Of a stretch of DNA of 64,000 nucleotides, positions 46,306 through 56,077 are shown piece after piece (position 1 is the first letter of the stretch; every line of letters begins with the position of its first letter). A program made the position numbers and the translations under genes. Location of the stretch: assembly GCA_963748925.1 (NCBI GenBank), contig CAVVKG010000008.1, positions 186,001 through 250,000 on the forward strand, read 5' to 3'. The notes beneath the pieces were generated by a model. It searched no databases. It worked only from the letters and a program-made list of their open reading frames with translations, and was not told the DNA's origin. The DNA is from Cryomorpha sp963748925. GTDB lineage: Bacteria; Bacteroidota; Bacteroidia; Flavobacteriales_D; Cryomorphaceae.

Positions 46306-47698
46306 TTAAAGTTTAATTTTCTCATCGCCGGGGCGATAAGTCATGTAAGATATAAAAAACTGGAACATTTCATCCGTTGTTTTCATGTGCTTTCCAGTTT
46401 CGGTTATTTTTTTTGGGGGATTATACGGGTTAAAGGGATTGTTTACTGTATTGTCAAATGTCCCTTTCACAATAATTTCATAGCCTTTCGGGATTTTGAG
46501 AATTTGTTTGAAAGTATAAAAATACTGCCATCTAAAATCCCAATCGGGTATGTGAATCAAGGGAATCGTATCCTGTTTATTCTCAGAAATAGCATAGGCA
46601 AGAAAGTCTTTTCCGAGCAAGTGCATGTGAGGGTTTATGGTAACGACCGACATGTCGGAAGGAACTTTATATTTTGTAGTAAATTCAGAAATGTTTCCCG
46701 GTTCAATTATAAAATCAGGTACCACCGGTGTAACTCCCAGAGTTCCCATATGCAGTTCTTTAAACGGCCTTTCAGAGCGCTTCTCAGCAAAGTAAATTTC
46801 AATAGTACTACGGTCGAAGGTGTCTATCGGAGTTGGGCCATAGTGAAGTGTATTCAGTAAAAAAGCACCTTGCTTATTCAATTGTACGGTTCCCATGCCT
46901 TCTGGATAGGATTGGGGTTCTACTCCTGGCAAATAATTAAAAGCAGACACAAGTAGAGGGGGGTAGGATCCATCGTCGTTTGGAATTGACATGTCTTTAT
47001 ACGCAGATAGAGAATTTACCTTCTCTGCATCTTTTATCCAATCGCCTTCAAAAGGATCTGACTTTTTTCCTTCAGAGTAATTTATTAGGTGGCCGTTAAC
47101 ATGATGCACCAGTTGTTTATTACCTGGTACAAAAGAAATAGCACGAACGATCGTATCTCTTGGTAACTCGAATGCAACTTTAGCCAAACGAAATATATCC
47201 CGATTCTCACCTTCTATGAAAACGGTATCAGGAAACGAAAGAACCAAATCGGGTTTACCCAGATCCTTCACGGCAAATACCTGTGGAGAGGGAGGCTTAT
47301 CAGGAATCAGACCCTCGAGCGCTCCTTGTTCAATCCATTTTAAGAGTAAGCCTTTTTCAAATCTAGTTATCGTTTTCTCATCTTTAAATCTGGAATACAG
47401 TGTGTCAGCAGGCCAGGGTGGCATAATACCATCAGCAATTACTAATCGGATCGTTTTGGTTCGCTTTTTGGCATCGTCGAAACTTGTAAGAGGAAAAGGT
47501 CCGGCTCCATCGGCATGGTGGCAAGGTGTACAGTTTTGAAATATTACAGGAGCAATATGCTGCCAGTAGAAAACGCTATCGGGTAATGAAAGGTCTTCTG
47601 ATTTGGCCAGAGTGCCAGTTTCTGTTTCAAACTTTGAGTCATCACATGCCCAAATGAGAAGTAGACAAAAGGAGGAAAAGTACTATTCTATAAAGCAT
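46306..47698 (-). CDS. Lipoprotein with cytochrome c motif and copper monooxygenase (PHM-like) domain, frameshifted signal peptide
   Basis: The long frame has no usual start upstream of its heme motif: the first ATG is 47424, after the CxxCH. A frame change restores a good N-terminus. ATG 47698 begins MLYRIVLFLLLS and removing one T near 47655-47662 joins it to LLLIWACDDSKFE, a lipoprotein signal peptide. After that come a c-type heme site NCTPCHHADG and a MPPWP turn, then a C-terminal domain resembling copper type II ascorbate-dependent monooxygenases (HHVNGHLI and NPHMHLLGKDF as possible copper ligands). It may oxidise a substrate in the periplasm with electrons from the heme domain. The upstream redoxin gene overlaps it by 16 bp. 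Confidence 0.7.
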
Positions 47699-48243
47699 CC
47701 AACAGGTTTCGTTTCTTTGGGATGAATTTTATTTCCCGATAGGAAAGAATTAATCGCATCTTTTAAATAATGGTCAGTGGCAGTAAGCCTTTTTTTGCCC
47801 AGCGAAATTGCCCAGTTGTCAATTGCACCCTGGTACATCTGGTTACCAACTTTATTTATCAAAATTGCTTCGGGGGTGATTGTTGCATTGTAAAAATCGG
47901 ATATTACAAATTTAGGATCTAATATAAAATCCATTTCAAGGTCGTATTGCGTTTTGTAGCTATTCACTTCATCTGCTGTGTAGTAATTGCCGCTCACTAT
48001 TCCTATAAACGAAATTTCATTTTCAGAATACGTATTCCTAAGCTGATTAATAGCTACAGAATAATTTTGACATAGCGGGCATTCAGGAGAGAGAAATAGC
48101 AAAACTGCACCTTTATCTTTAGCTAAGGAGCTGCTAAGAGTTATTGGCGCTCCGGCAGAGTCAGTAAAGGTCTTTTTCAAAGGTGGTTCGCTTTTGCAAG
48201 CGAGCAACGAGAATCCGATTATAAATAAGACAATACGATTCAT
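47683..48243 (-). CDS. Redoxin lipoprotein with CxxC active site
   Basis: The 186-residue protein has a lipoprotein signal peptide (lipobox SLLAC) and a thioredoxin-like fold. The active site is SPECPLCQNY (about 51-60), the cis-proline loop is TITPEAILI (about 119-127), and YQGAIDN (about 135-141) follows. The C-terminal VGCFIE is common in this branch. It may supply electrons or deliver copper to the downstream cytochrome c/PHM-type protein, whose start overlaps this gene by 16 bp. The role is inferred from context. Confidence 0.85.
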   Translation of the reverse strand: MNRIVLFIIGFSLLACKSEPPLKKTFTDSAGAPITLSSSLAKDKGAVLLFLSPECPLCQNYSVAINQLRNTYSENEISFIGIVSGNYYTADEVNSYKTQYDLEMDFILDPKFVISDFYNATITPEAILINKVGNQMYQGAIDNWAISLGKKRLTATDHYLKDAINSFLSGNKIHPKETKPVGCFIE

Positions 48244-48307
48244 TCTGCGAAATTAATAAACATATCGCGGATGTGATATGATCAAAATTCTATCTTAGCG
48301 GCTCTCT

Positions 48308-50293
48308 ATGTGGAAGTTTTTTAGACTATTTTTCATTTTCGGGCTTTTTATTATCAGACTGTCCGACCTTTATTCTCAGCCGGTTGAACCGGAACTTGGT
48401 GAGTTGGAATTCACTAAAGAGGATTTTCAGCTGGAAATTCCGGATTTTTTTGTTTCCGGTGTCGAAAGGCAGGGAACATTAATTTGCCTCAATCAAAGTA
48501 AGCTTTCACTGGCAGGATATTCTGTTTCGGTTGTGATTAACGGAAAACGTGAAGAATTGCTTTTTCAAAATGGGAAGGCCACGTTCTCGTTGATGTTTGA
48601 TCGCAATGAGCCACTTTCTGTCAAGGCGGGTGGATTCACATATGTTAGAGATGTAAGACCAATGCCGCTTTGGCTTTCCATCATTCCGCCGCTAATTGTC
48701 ATTGTTCTGGCCCTTGTTTTTAAAGAGGTAGTGAGCAGTTTGATACTCGGCATTGTTTCCGGAGCATGCATAACGGGATATTACGCGCACGAGTCTAGTT
48801 TGTGGTCAGGCTTATTCCGATTTATCGATACCTATTTGGTAAATGCCATGACAGATTCTGGTCATGTTGCGGTAATGGTTTTCTCTGTGCTCATAGGTGG
48901 TGTAGTGGCCATTATTTCTAAAAATGGAGGGATGCAGGCTGTGGTCGATAGACTTTCCAGAAAAGCCACAAATCCCCGAAGCGGACAGTTAGCAACTTAC
49001 TTTTTGGGAATCGCTATCTTTTTTGACGATTATGCCAATACTTTGGTGGTTGGTAACACCATGAGGCCGCTCACCGATAAATTGCGTATTTCTCGTGAGA
49101 AATTGAGCTATATTGTTGACTCTACTGCTGCTCCAGTGGCCGCCATTGCACTTATTACAACCTGGATAGGGGCTGAGCTCGGCTATATTCAAGGGGCCCT
49201 CGATACCATAAATTCCCGTGCCGGAGTAGCCTATACGCATGGTATTGACGACGGAGCCTACGCTATTTTTCTCGGTTCGCTCGAGTTTGCGTATTACCCC
49301 ATTTTTACTCTTGCCTTTATCCTGATGTTGATTTTGATGAACCGCGATTTCGGCCCAATGTATAAAGCAGAAGCCCTCTCCCGCGAGCAGGGAAATGTGG
49401 GCAAGGGAGCTGTTAAGGCCAGTATTGATGTCTCTGAATTCGAACCGGAAGAAGGAGTGAAATACCGAATGATTAATGCCATTTTACCCATATTTATTAT
49501 TGTATTCGGAACGTTGGTCGGACTTATGGTTACAGGCTGGGATTCGGAAGTGTGGAATGATTCAGCCACCTCTTTCGGGAAAAAGCTGTCGATTACAATT
49601 GGAAATTCAGATTCTTACAAGGCGCTCCTGTGGTCATCGATGGGGGGATTGATTGTAGCTGTCATTATGACTGCAGTTCAACGCATTCAAACTTTTCCTG
49701 AAACGGTGGATACAAGCATATCTGGATTTAAAACAATGGTTAATGCACTGGTGATCCTTATTTTGGCTTGGTCGCTGGCATCCTTAACGGACGATATGCA
49801 CACTGCAGATTATTTAGCTGGTTTGGCTTCCGGAACAGTGGTGGAGTGGGCAGTTCCCGCTATAACTTTTGTGATTGCTGCGATCGTAGCCTTTTCCACC
49901 GGATCTTCATGGGGTACAATGGCCATTGTATACCCGTTAATGTTACCTCTTAGCTGGGAGCTTTCGATGGATGGTGGAGTGGAAGCAAGTGTTGCTCTCG
50001 GACACTTTTTAAACGTTACTTCCTGCGTGTTGGCAGGCTCTGTTCTGGGCGATCATTGTTCACCAATAAGCGACACCACAATCTTGAGTTCGCTTGCAAC
50101 TCAAACAAATCATATCGAACACGTTCGCACGCAGATGCCCTATGCCTTAACGGTAGGGGTCGTGGCCCTTTCTTTTACTGTGTTGTCAGCTTTGTTGGAA
50201 ATGCCGTGGTATCTTAATTTTCCGCTTGGAATTTTATTGCTCTATTTAATACTCAGATTATTTGGCAAAAAAGTGCCCGAATCTTTTCCTTAA
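48308..50293 (+). CDS. NhaC-family Na+/H+ antiporter with an N-terminal signal peptide and ectodomain
   Basis: The 661-residue protein starts with a signal-like hydrophobic segment (ending LYSQ), then a soluble region (about 25-120) that reads like a beta-sandwich (YSVSVVINGKREELLFQNG). About 11 membrane segments follow, with the NhaC hallmark FFDDYANTLVVGNTMRPL (about 239-256) and a later DHCSPISDTTILSS motif (about 581-594). It should exchange sodium for protons at the inner membrane. The extra extracytoplasmic domain is unusual for NhaC from Gram-positive bacteria, and its role is unknown. It is transcribed divergently from the redoxin operon. Confidence 0.88.
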   Translation: MWKFFRLFFIFGLFIIRLSDLYSQPVEPELGELEFTKEDFQLEIPDFFVSGVERQGTLICLNQSKLSLAGYSVSVVINGKREELLFQNGKATFSLMFDRNEPLSVKAGGFTYVRDVRPMPLWLSIIPPLIVIVLALVFKEVVSSLILGIVSGACITGYYAHESSLWSGLFRFIDTYLVNAMTDSGHVAVMVFSVLIGGVVAIISKNGGMQAVVDRLSRKATNPRSGQLATYFLGIAIFFDDYANTLVVGNTMRPLTDKLRISREKLSYIVDSTAAPVAAIALITTWIGAELGYIQGALDTINSRAGVAYTHGIDDGAYAIFLGSLEFAYYPIFTLAFILMLILMNRDFGPMYKAEALSREQGNVGKGAVKASIDVSEFEPEEGVKYRMINAILPIFIIVFGTLVGLMVTGWDSEVWNDSATSFGKKLSITIGNSDSYKALLWSSMGGLIVAVIMTAVQRIQTFPETVDTSISGFKTMVNALVILILAWSLASLTDDMHTADYLAGLASGTVVEWAVPAITFVIAAIVAFSTGSSWGTMAIVYPLMLPLSWELSMDGGVEASVALGHFLNVTSCVLAGSVLGDHCSPISDTTILSSLATQTNHIEHVRTQMPYALTVGVVALSFTVLSALLEMPWYLNFPLGILLLYLILRLFGKKVPESFP

Positions 50294-50305
50294 GGCACTT
50301 ATTAC

Positions 50306-52555
50306 TTAATCTTTATCTTTCCGCCAAAGCAAAGCTGGAAGAATGGTAAGATCAAAGAAGAGAGCAAAAAAGAGAGTAAGCGTAACGAGCAGGCCGATAT
50401 AAAAAGTGCTCTGAAAGGAACTGAAGCAAAGGCTTATAAATCCACCAAACAAAATTATGCTCGTGATAATTAGTGCTTTACCGGTATAGGTAAATGCATA
50501 TCTCAAGGCTTCAGAATTGGTGCGTCCATTCATCATTTCGAGTTTGTAGCGACTTAGCAAATGAATGGTATCGTCTACAGCTATCCCGAAGGCTATTGTA
50601 AAAATAATACTCGTACTCATTTTTAAATCAATGTCCAGAACTGCCATCAGGGCGCCTATAGCAAGCAATGGTAATATATTGGGAACGAGGGCAATCAATA
50701 CCATTTTGATTGAGCGAAACATGATTCCCATAAGCAGTGCTATGAGCAAAAAGGCTGTCCCAAGGCCTTTCGCTAAGCTGAATACCAGGTTTTGGTTGGT
50801 TCTATCAATCAAGGTTCCTGTACCAGTCACCTCTACATCCATAGCTTTGCTAATACCTCGGGTCTCTATATAATTTGAAAGAGCGCTGTTGGCACTATCA
50901 AAATACTGAGCTCCATAATCACCGGTTCTTCCTGAGATTCTCGCATATTGCTGATCTTCGGCTAGCACAGGTTTTAACTTGCCAGTTTTAAATACTTCCT
51001 TGAGATCTTTCTCTGTTTTTTTCCAATCGCCGTTTGATTCGGGTATTCTATAAAATTCATTTTTGCCTCCATGCCGCATTCTATTGCTTTCTTTGGCTGC
51101 GGCCAATGGTGACAAAAGCGCATGCGCACCGTAATTTTCTTTGAGATAGATTTCAATTTCACTTAGGTAAGCCATGTTCTGAGGAGTTAAAAAGCTGCCA
51201 TCGTCATCTTTTAACTTTAAGCCAAGCTCAAAGGGGCGTACCCCGGCAAAATTATTATCAAAGAAGGTGAAATCTTTCCTCAAGGGTTCTTCTGGTTTTA
51301 AATCTTCAAGGATATAATTGTTAAGCTCCAGATTGGAAGCGGTAGCAACGAGCAAGACAGCCAAAAGCCCAGTTCCCAGAAACACCCATTTTCGGTAACG
51401 GGTAACCGGTTTTAAAATCCATTCGAGATATTTTTGCCAGTTTCCTTTATCTCTTTCTATCGTTTTTTGAGGTGGATTTGTCAGTACGAGCCACGCTGGC
51501 AACATGGAAATAGAAATGACATAGGCAGCAATCACTCCTGCAGCTGTTATTACCCCAAATTCCTGCAGGGCAGGAATCCCAGTAAGGTAAAGAGAAGCAA
51601 ACCCTATGGCAGTTGTTATACTTGTAAATAGAGCCGCCAAACCTGTGTCAAAGATGGTTTGGTGAATGGCTCTCGCTTTTGAAGCACCATTGCGTAATTC
51701 TTCCAGAAATCTGGAATATAGATGCACGGCATCGCTCATTCCCACAACAAATATGACCGGTGGTAGCATATTTAGTAAAATACTAATGCCCTTTCCCGAA
51801 AGGTTGAGAATACCAATACTCCATACAACTGCAATTAATACTGTGGCCAGAGGAATTATAACCCCTCTGAAACTGCGAAACATAACAAAGAGCAGCCCAA
51901 TAATGAATACCAGTGCAATACCCATAAAGAGGCTAAACTCAGTTTGTATTTTATTCACGTAGACCACTTGACCAATTGCGCGGCCCGCCAGATGTGTTTC
52001 GTCAAAATTGTAAGAATCGAGCGCGCTGTGAAGGGCTCCTGAAATGACATCCGATTTATTCTTGCTCAATTTGGGTTCTGTAATCACCACAATACTCACC
52101 GCCGGAGCAGTAGCCGAAAATATATTGTCGACCAGAGCCGGATCATTAAATACCCGAATTGAATCTTTTACGCGATCGCCTCGAATCACCGGGTTTTGAA
52201 AAAGGACACCGGTAAGCGGTTCACGTACATAATTTTTGAGCGTAGCAGGAGAGATGACTTCCTTGACGTGTGGAAGTGTTTTTACATCTGCGGTGAGTTT
52301 TTCGATTTCTGCCAGAAAATTTGGGTCAAAGGCTCCTGAATTATTTACAATTCCGATTAGGATGAAATCATTATCCGTTCCAAAAGTATCTCGGTGCTTT
52401 TCGAAATACTGAGTAGGTTCATCATCGGGTTTAAAAAATTTATCGAAATCGTAATCGAAAGTTGTGTTAGGAAGGGTGAGCCCAAAGAGAACCGTAATGA
52501 CACCAACGGCTACGAGAAAGAAAACTGCCCACTTTTTATTCATTGATAACGGCAA
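50306..52555 (-). CDS. RND transporter of the MMPL/HAE3 type
   Basis: The 749-residue protein has the two halves of this family, each with a first membrane segment, an extracytoplasmic domain and five further segments. Characteristic stretches are GMSDAVHLYSRFLEEL in the first half (about 273-288) and AVDDTIHLLSRYK in the second (about 660-672), which hold the acidic residues of the proton path. It may export lipids or hydrophobic compounds; the substrate is not known. It converges with the NhaC gene with only 12 bp between them. Confidence 0.88.
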   Translation of the reverse strand: MPLSMNKKWAVFFLVAVGVITVLFGLTLPNTTFDYDFDKFFKPDDEPTQYFEKHRDTFGTDNDFILIGIVNNSGAFDPNFLAEIEKLTADVKTLPHVKEVISPATLKNYVREPLTGVLFQNPVIRGDRVKDSIRVFNDPALVDNIFSATAPAVSIVVITEPKLSKNKSDVISGALHSALDSYNFDETHLAGRAIGQVVYVNKIQTEFSLFMGIALVFIIGLLFVMFRSFRGVIIPLATVLIAVVWSIGILNLSGKGISILLNMLPPVIFVVGMSDAVHLYSRFLEELRNGASKARAIHQTIFDTGLAALFTSITTAIGFASLYLTGIPALQEFGVITAAGVIAAYVISISMLPAWLVLTNPPQKTIERDKGNWQKYLEWILKPVTRYRKWVFLGTGLLAVLLVATASNLELNNYILEDLKPEEPLRKDFTFFDNNFAGVRPFELGLKLKDDDGSFLTPQNMAYLSEIEIYLKENYGAHALLSPLAAAKESNRMRHGGKNEFYRIPESNGDWKKTEKDLKEVFKTGKLKPVLAEDQQYARISGRTGDYGAQYFDSANSALSNYIETRGISKAMDVEVTGTGTLIDRTNQNLVFSLAKGLGTAFLLIALLMGIMFRSIKMVLIALVPNILPLLAIGALMAVLDIDLKMSTSIIFTIAFGIAVDDTIHLLSRYKLEMMNGRTNSEALRYAFTYTGKALIITSIILFGGFISLCFSSFQSTFYIGLLVTLTLFFALFFDLTILPALLWRKDKD

Positions 52556-52692
52556 AGATATGCATCAGGACAACATGATGTATGGTAAAAAGTTTAGTGG
52601 TCTTTGCAATGCTGAAGTCAAGCATCTGAGAAGAAATACACTGGGCAATTATAGATTTATTTGCTTTTTAGCACAATGAATTGCGTGATGAC

Positions 52693-52728
52693 AAAAAAAA
52701 GCCGCCCCGATCGGCTGATCGGGGCGGC
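52693..52728 (-). terminator. Strong rho-independent terminator after dnaK
   Basis: GCCGCCCCGATC and GATCGGGGCGGC form a perfect 12-bp stem around GGCT, with eight T following on the minus strand (52693-52700). It lies 30 bp past the dnaK stop codon. Confidence 0.9.
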
Positions 52729-52757
52729 ACATTTTAACCATTTAATATGCAAGAATC

Positions 52758-54659
52758 TTACTTCTCGTCTTTTACTTCTTCGAAGTCAACATCGGTAACT
52801 TCCTCGTCTCCGGTTTCTCCGGTCTCATTGGCATTAGCATCGCCTTGAGGTTGTTGCTGTTGTTGAGCATACATTTCCTGAGATGCAGCTTGAAAAACGG
52901 TGTTCAGTTTTTCCATTGAAGTGTTTATCGCCTCAACATCTTGTGCTTCGTGCGCTTTCTTAAGCTCTGCAAGAGCATCTTCAATTGGCTGTTTTTTGTC
53001 AGCAGGAATTTTATCACCGAATTCTTTAAGTTGTTTTTCCGTTTGGAAAATCAAAGAGTCAGCTTTATTGATGGCTTCCACACGATCCATAGCTGTTTTA
53101 TCTGCTTCGGAGTTTGCTTCAGCTTCTTTTTTCATTTTTTCGATCTCGGCATCTGTCAATCCACTTGAAGCTTCAATTCTAATGCTTTGCTCTTTGTTAG
53201 TAGCTTTATCTTTAGCACCTACGTTCATTATTCCGTTGGCATCAATGTCAAAAGTTACTTCAATTTGAGGTGTACCTCTTGGGGCTGGTGGAATATCAGT
53301 CAATTGGAATCTTCCGATTGATCTGTTGTCATTTGCCATTGGACGCTCACCTTGCAATACGTGGATGTCAACTGATGGTTGATTGTCTGATGCTGTTGAG
53401 AACGTTTCCGACTTTTTGGTAGGAATCGTTGTATTTGCATCAATCAGTTTAGTGAAAACACCACCCATGGTTTCAATACCAAGTGAAAGTGGAGTTACAT
53501 CAAGAAGAAGTACATCTTTTACTTCTCCTGTAAGAACACCACCTTGAATAGCAGCACCTACAGCAACAACCTCATCCGGATTAACACCCTTTGAAGGTTC
53601 TTTTCCGAAGAAATTCTTAACTGCATCCTGCACTGCAGGGATACGTGTAGAACCACCTACGAGGATTACTTCATCGATATCACCTTTGCTCAATCCAGCG
53701 CCTTTAAGGGCTGTTTCACATGGTTCTATTGATCTTTTGATAAGAGAGTCACATAGCTGCTCAAATTTAGAACGGCTTAGCGTTTTTACAAGGTGTTTTG
53801 GTACACCATCAACTGGCATGATGTAAGGAAGATTGATTTCTGTTGAGCTTGAGCTCGACAATTCAATTTTCGCTTTCTCGGCTGCTTCTTTCAAACGCTG
53901 TAGTGCCATTGGGTCTTTGGTAAGATCCAATCCATTGTCGTTTTTAAATTCAGCTACCAACCAATCTATGATCGCCTGGTCAAAGTCATCACCACCAAGG
54001 TGTGTGTCACCATCTGTAGAGAGAACTTCAAATACACCATCACCTAACTCCAGGATAGATACATCGTGTGTACCACCACCAAGGTCAAAAACAACAACTT
54101 TTACATCGTTTGATTTTTTGTCAAGACCATATGCCAAAGCTGCGGCAGTAGGTTCGTTTATGATTCTGCGCACTTTAAGACCAGCAATCTCTCCGGCTTC
54201 TTTCGTTGCCTGACGTTGTGAATCATTAAAATATGCAGGAACCGTAATTACAGCTTCCGATACACTTGTTCCCAAAAAGTCTTCAGCTGTTTTCTTCATT
54301 TTTTGAAGCACCATGGCTGAAATTTCCTGTGGCGTGTACTGTCTGTCACCTATCTGAACGCGGGGTGTGTTATTGTCTCCTTTTACTACTTTATAAGGAA
54401 CCCTTGCAATTTCTTTAGAAACTTCATCAAAGGAGTTTCCCATAAATCGCTTAATAGACGAAATCGTTTTTTCAGGGTTTGTAATTGCTTGCCTTTTGGC
54501 AGGATCACCAACTTTACGTTCACCGCCTTCAACAAAAGCAACTATAGATGGGGTTGTGCGTTTTCCTTCGCTGTTTGATATAACTTGAGGCTCATTCCCC
54601 TCCATTACGGCTACGCAGGAGTTTGTGGTACCTAAGTCAATTCCGATTATTTTACTCAT
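52758..54659 (-). CDS. dnaK: Chaperone DnaK (Hsp70)
   Basis: The 633-residue protein has the Hsp70 motifs in order. IGIDLGTTNSCVAVMEG is at the start, FNDSQRQATKEAGEIAG about 148-164, FDLGGGTHDVSILELGDG about 195-212, and GGSTRIPAVQDAVKNFFG about 335-352. The substrate-binding domain lies after 390 and the C-terminal tail is Gln-rich and acidic (PQGDANANETGETGDEEV). It folds and protects proteins in the cytoplasm. It is alone in its unit, with no grpE or dnaJ directly linked. The upstream region holds a TTTG/TA promoter-like arrangement with TGACA half-sites. Confidence 0.98.
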   Translation of the reverse strand: MSKIIGIDLGTTNSCVAVMEGNEPQVISNSEGKRTTPSIVAFVEGGERKVGDPAKRQAITNPEKTISSIKRFMGNSFDEVSKEIARVPYKVVKGDNNTPRVQIGDRQYTPQEISAMVLQKMKKTAEDFLGTSVSEAVITVPAYFNDSQRQATKEAGEIAGLKVRRIINEPTAAALAYGLDKKSNDVKVVVFDLGGGTHDVSILELGDGVFEVLSTDGDTHLGGDDFDQAIIDWLVAEFKNDNGLDLTKDPMALQRLKEAAEKAKIELSSSSSTEINLPYIMPVDGVPKHLVKTLSRSKFEQLCDSLIKRSIEPCETALKGAGLSKGDIDEVILVGGSTRIPAVQDAVKNFFGKEPSKGVNPDEVVAVGAAIQGGVLTGEVKDVLLLDVTPLSLGIETMGGVFTKLIDANTTIPTKKSETFSTASDNQPSVDIHVLQGERPMANDNRSIGRFQLTDIPPAPRGTPQIEVTFDIDANGIMNVGAKDKATNKEQSIRIEASSGLTDAEIEKMKKEAEANSEADKTAMDRVEAINKADSLIFQTEKQLKEFGDKIPADKKQPIEDALAELKKAHEAQDVEAINTSMEKLNTVFQAASQEMYAQQQQQPQGDANANETGETGDEEVTDVDFEEVKDEK

Positions 54660-54735
54660 TTGTGTTCGTGCTTTTTATTTTTAATTGGTAAGCTATACTC
54701 AATGATTATACCAATGCCAAAAAACACGAAATAAG

Positions 54736-54767
54736 AGCAGTTATGACACTTTTTATGTCAATTCAAA
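54736..54767 (-). promoter_or_regulatory. Candidate dnaK promoter with TGACA repeats in the spacer
   Basis: On the minus strand TTTG (54767-54764) is followed after 20 bases by TAACTGCT (54743-54736). The spacer reads AATTGACATAAAAAGTGTCA and holds an inverted pair TGACA / TGTCA. The arrangement TTTG, 19-21 bases, TA is shared with hsp20 and the J-protein gene. Confidence 0.45.
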
Positions 54768-54792
54768 TGACAAAACGACAGAAAAGGAAAGG

Positions 54793-55917
54793 TTACGGAT
54801 TGCAAACATAGTTTGAACCTGCCCAGTCAATTACGCAATAAGTTAATCCGGGCGCAGATGTATATTCACCGTTATTCATAATCTCTATGGTGTTGTCAAG
54901 AAGTTGAGCACTTCTGGCCACACGCGTTCGTGAACCAAGAATTCCAATGGCGCCATTGTCAATATTGGAAACCGTAGTAAGCACCGGTGTAAATTCGCTT
55001 ACAGGGTTTGCGGCTTTGAGATAGGCGTTGAGAATGTCATTGGCACCAGTTAATCTAAATTCGACATCGCGAATGCGAACCTGGCTTATGTTTGGGATAG
55101 CCTTTATTTTTGGCCCGAAAGAAGCGAACCAATTTTCGCCGTTTACGGCCAGAGATATTACCCGCGAATTGTTTTCACTATTGTCCTGAGCACCTAAGTT
55201 GTAATCTATAAATTGATCTGTAACCGTGGTTCCATCTGTTGTTACGTAATCAAAATTCATTCTTAATACGCTTAAATATCTCCCGGTGCCAGGACTCATG
55301 TTGTATCTGAAGTTGACAGTCCGGTAAGATCCAAATGAAGGACTATAGAAATCAAGCTTTACAGGATTTGGTCCTCCCAAAGGATAAATGATTGTTCCGT
55401 TTGATATATTTGGAAAATCGGTTTCAGCTGTGAATGTCTCACCTCGCGCTACTACTTTCAATTCGTATGACATTCGCGGTGTGTTATTTCCGCTTGCAGC
55501 ATTGGTGATATTCGAAACTTCCTCTGTGTCAAAAAGCTCCTCGGTTGTATAATAAAAACCAACATCCTGATTGTAAAATACTCCCGGGTCACGCGATGGC
55601 TTAACAATATATTGAAGCTGAATAGAATCCTCCAAGTTGCCATTACGCTTTTTATAAAGCCAGGCTTCTACTTCTGAAGGACTATATTCAACACTATCTT
55701 TTATCTGTGCATAGATAGTGGCATCTCCTTCTCCAAGATAAGTCCTGTTGATGCGAACAAATTGAGTATCGGCTTTGTAATCTAAAATTCCAATTACGAC
55801 GGGGGTGCTTTTATAAGGAGCAAGTAAGTCTACCTCGGTGCTACAGCCATTTATCAAAACAGAGAGGCTTATAGCCACGAGAGCTGTAAAAAGAACCGAT
55901 TTTAATTTCATCACCAT
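54793..55917 (-). CDS. DUF4249-like lipoprotein
   Basis: The 374-residue protein has a lipoprotein signal peptide (lipobox LINGC, about 21-25). The mature part starts with STEVDLLAPYKSTPVVIGIL and contains FVRINRTYLGEG and the C-terminal NIDNGAIGILGSRTR, which fit the DUF4249 family that usually accompanies TonB-dependent receptors. No receptor gene is adjacent here. The likely place is the outer membrane with the mature part in the periplasm or at the surface. The call is tentative. Confidence 0.6.
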   Translation of the reverse strand: MVMKLKSVLFTALVAISLSVLINGCSTEVDLLAPYKSTPVVIGILDYKADTQFVRINRTYLGEGDATIYAQIKDSVEYSPSEVEAWLYKKRNGNLEDSIQLQYIVKPSRDPGVFYNQDVGFYYTTEELFDTEEVSNITNAASGNNTPRMSYELKVVARGETFTAETDFPNISNGTIIYPLGGPNPVKLDFYSPSFGSYRTVNFRYNMSPGTGRYLSVLRMNFDYVTTDGTTVTDQFIDYNLGAQDNSENNSRVISLAVNGENWFASFGPKIKAIPNISQVRIRDVEFRLTGANDILNAYLKAANPVSEFTPVLTTVSNIDNGAIGILGSRTRVARSAQLLDNTIEIMNNGEYTSAPGLTYCVIDWAGSNYVCNP

Positions 55918-56077
55918 TTACTTTTTTTGAATGGGTCAAAGGTAAGTTATTCATTAATATAAGTATCATTTCAATTTAGTAACGGCATTTTTTAACGGTG
56001 TCATGGCAGTCCAATATTACGGAACCATTTTCACGGCTCGATTTTCTTCGCTAGGTTTACAGAAATTTCTATACCGT

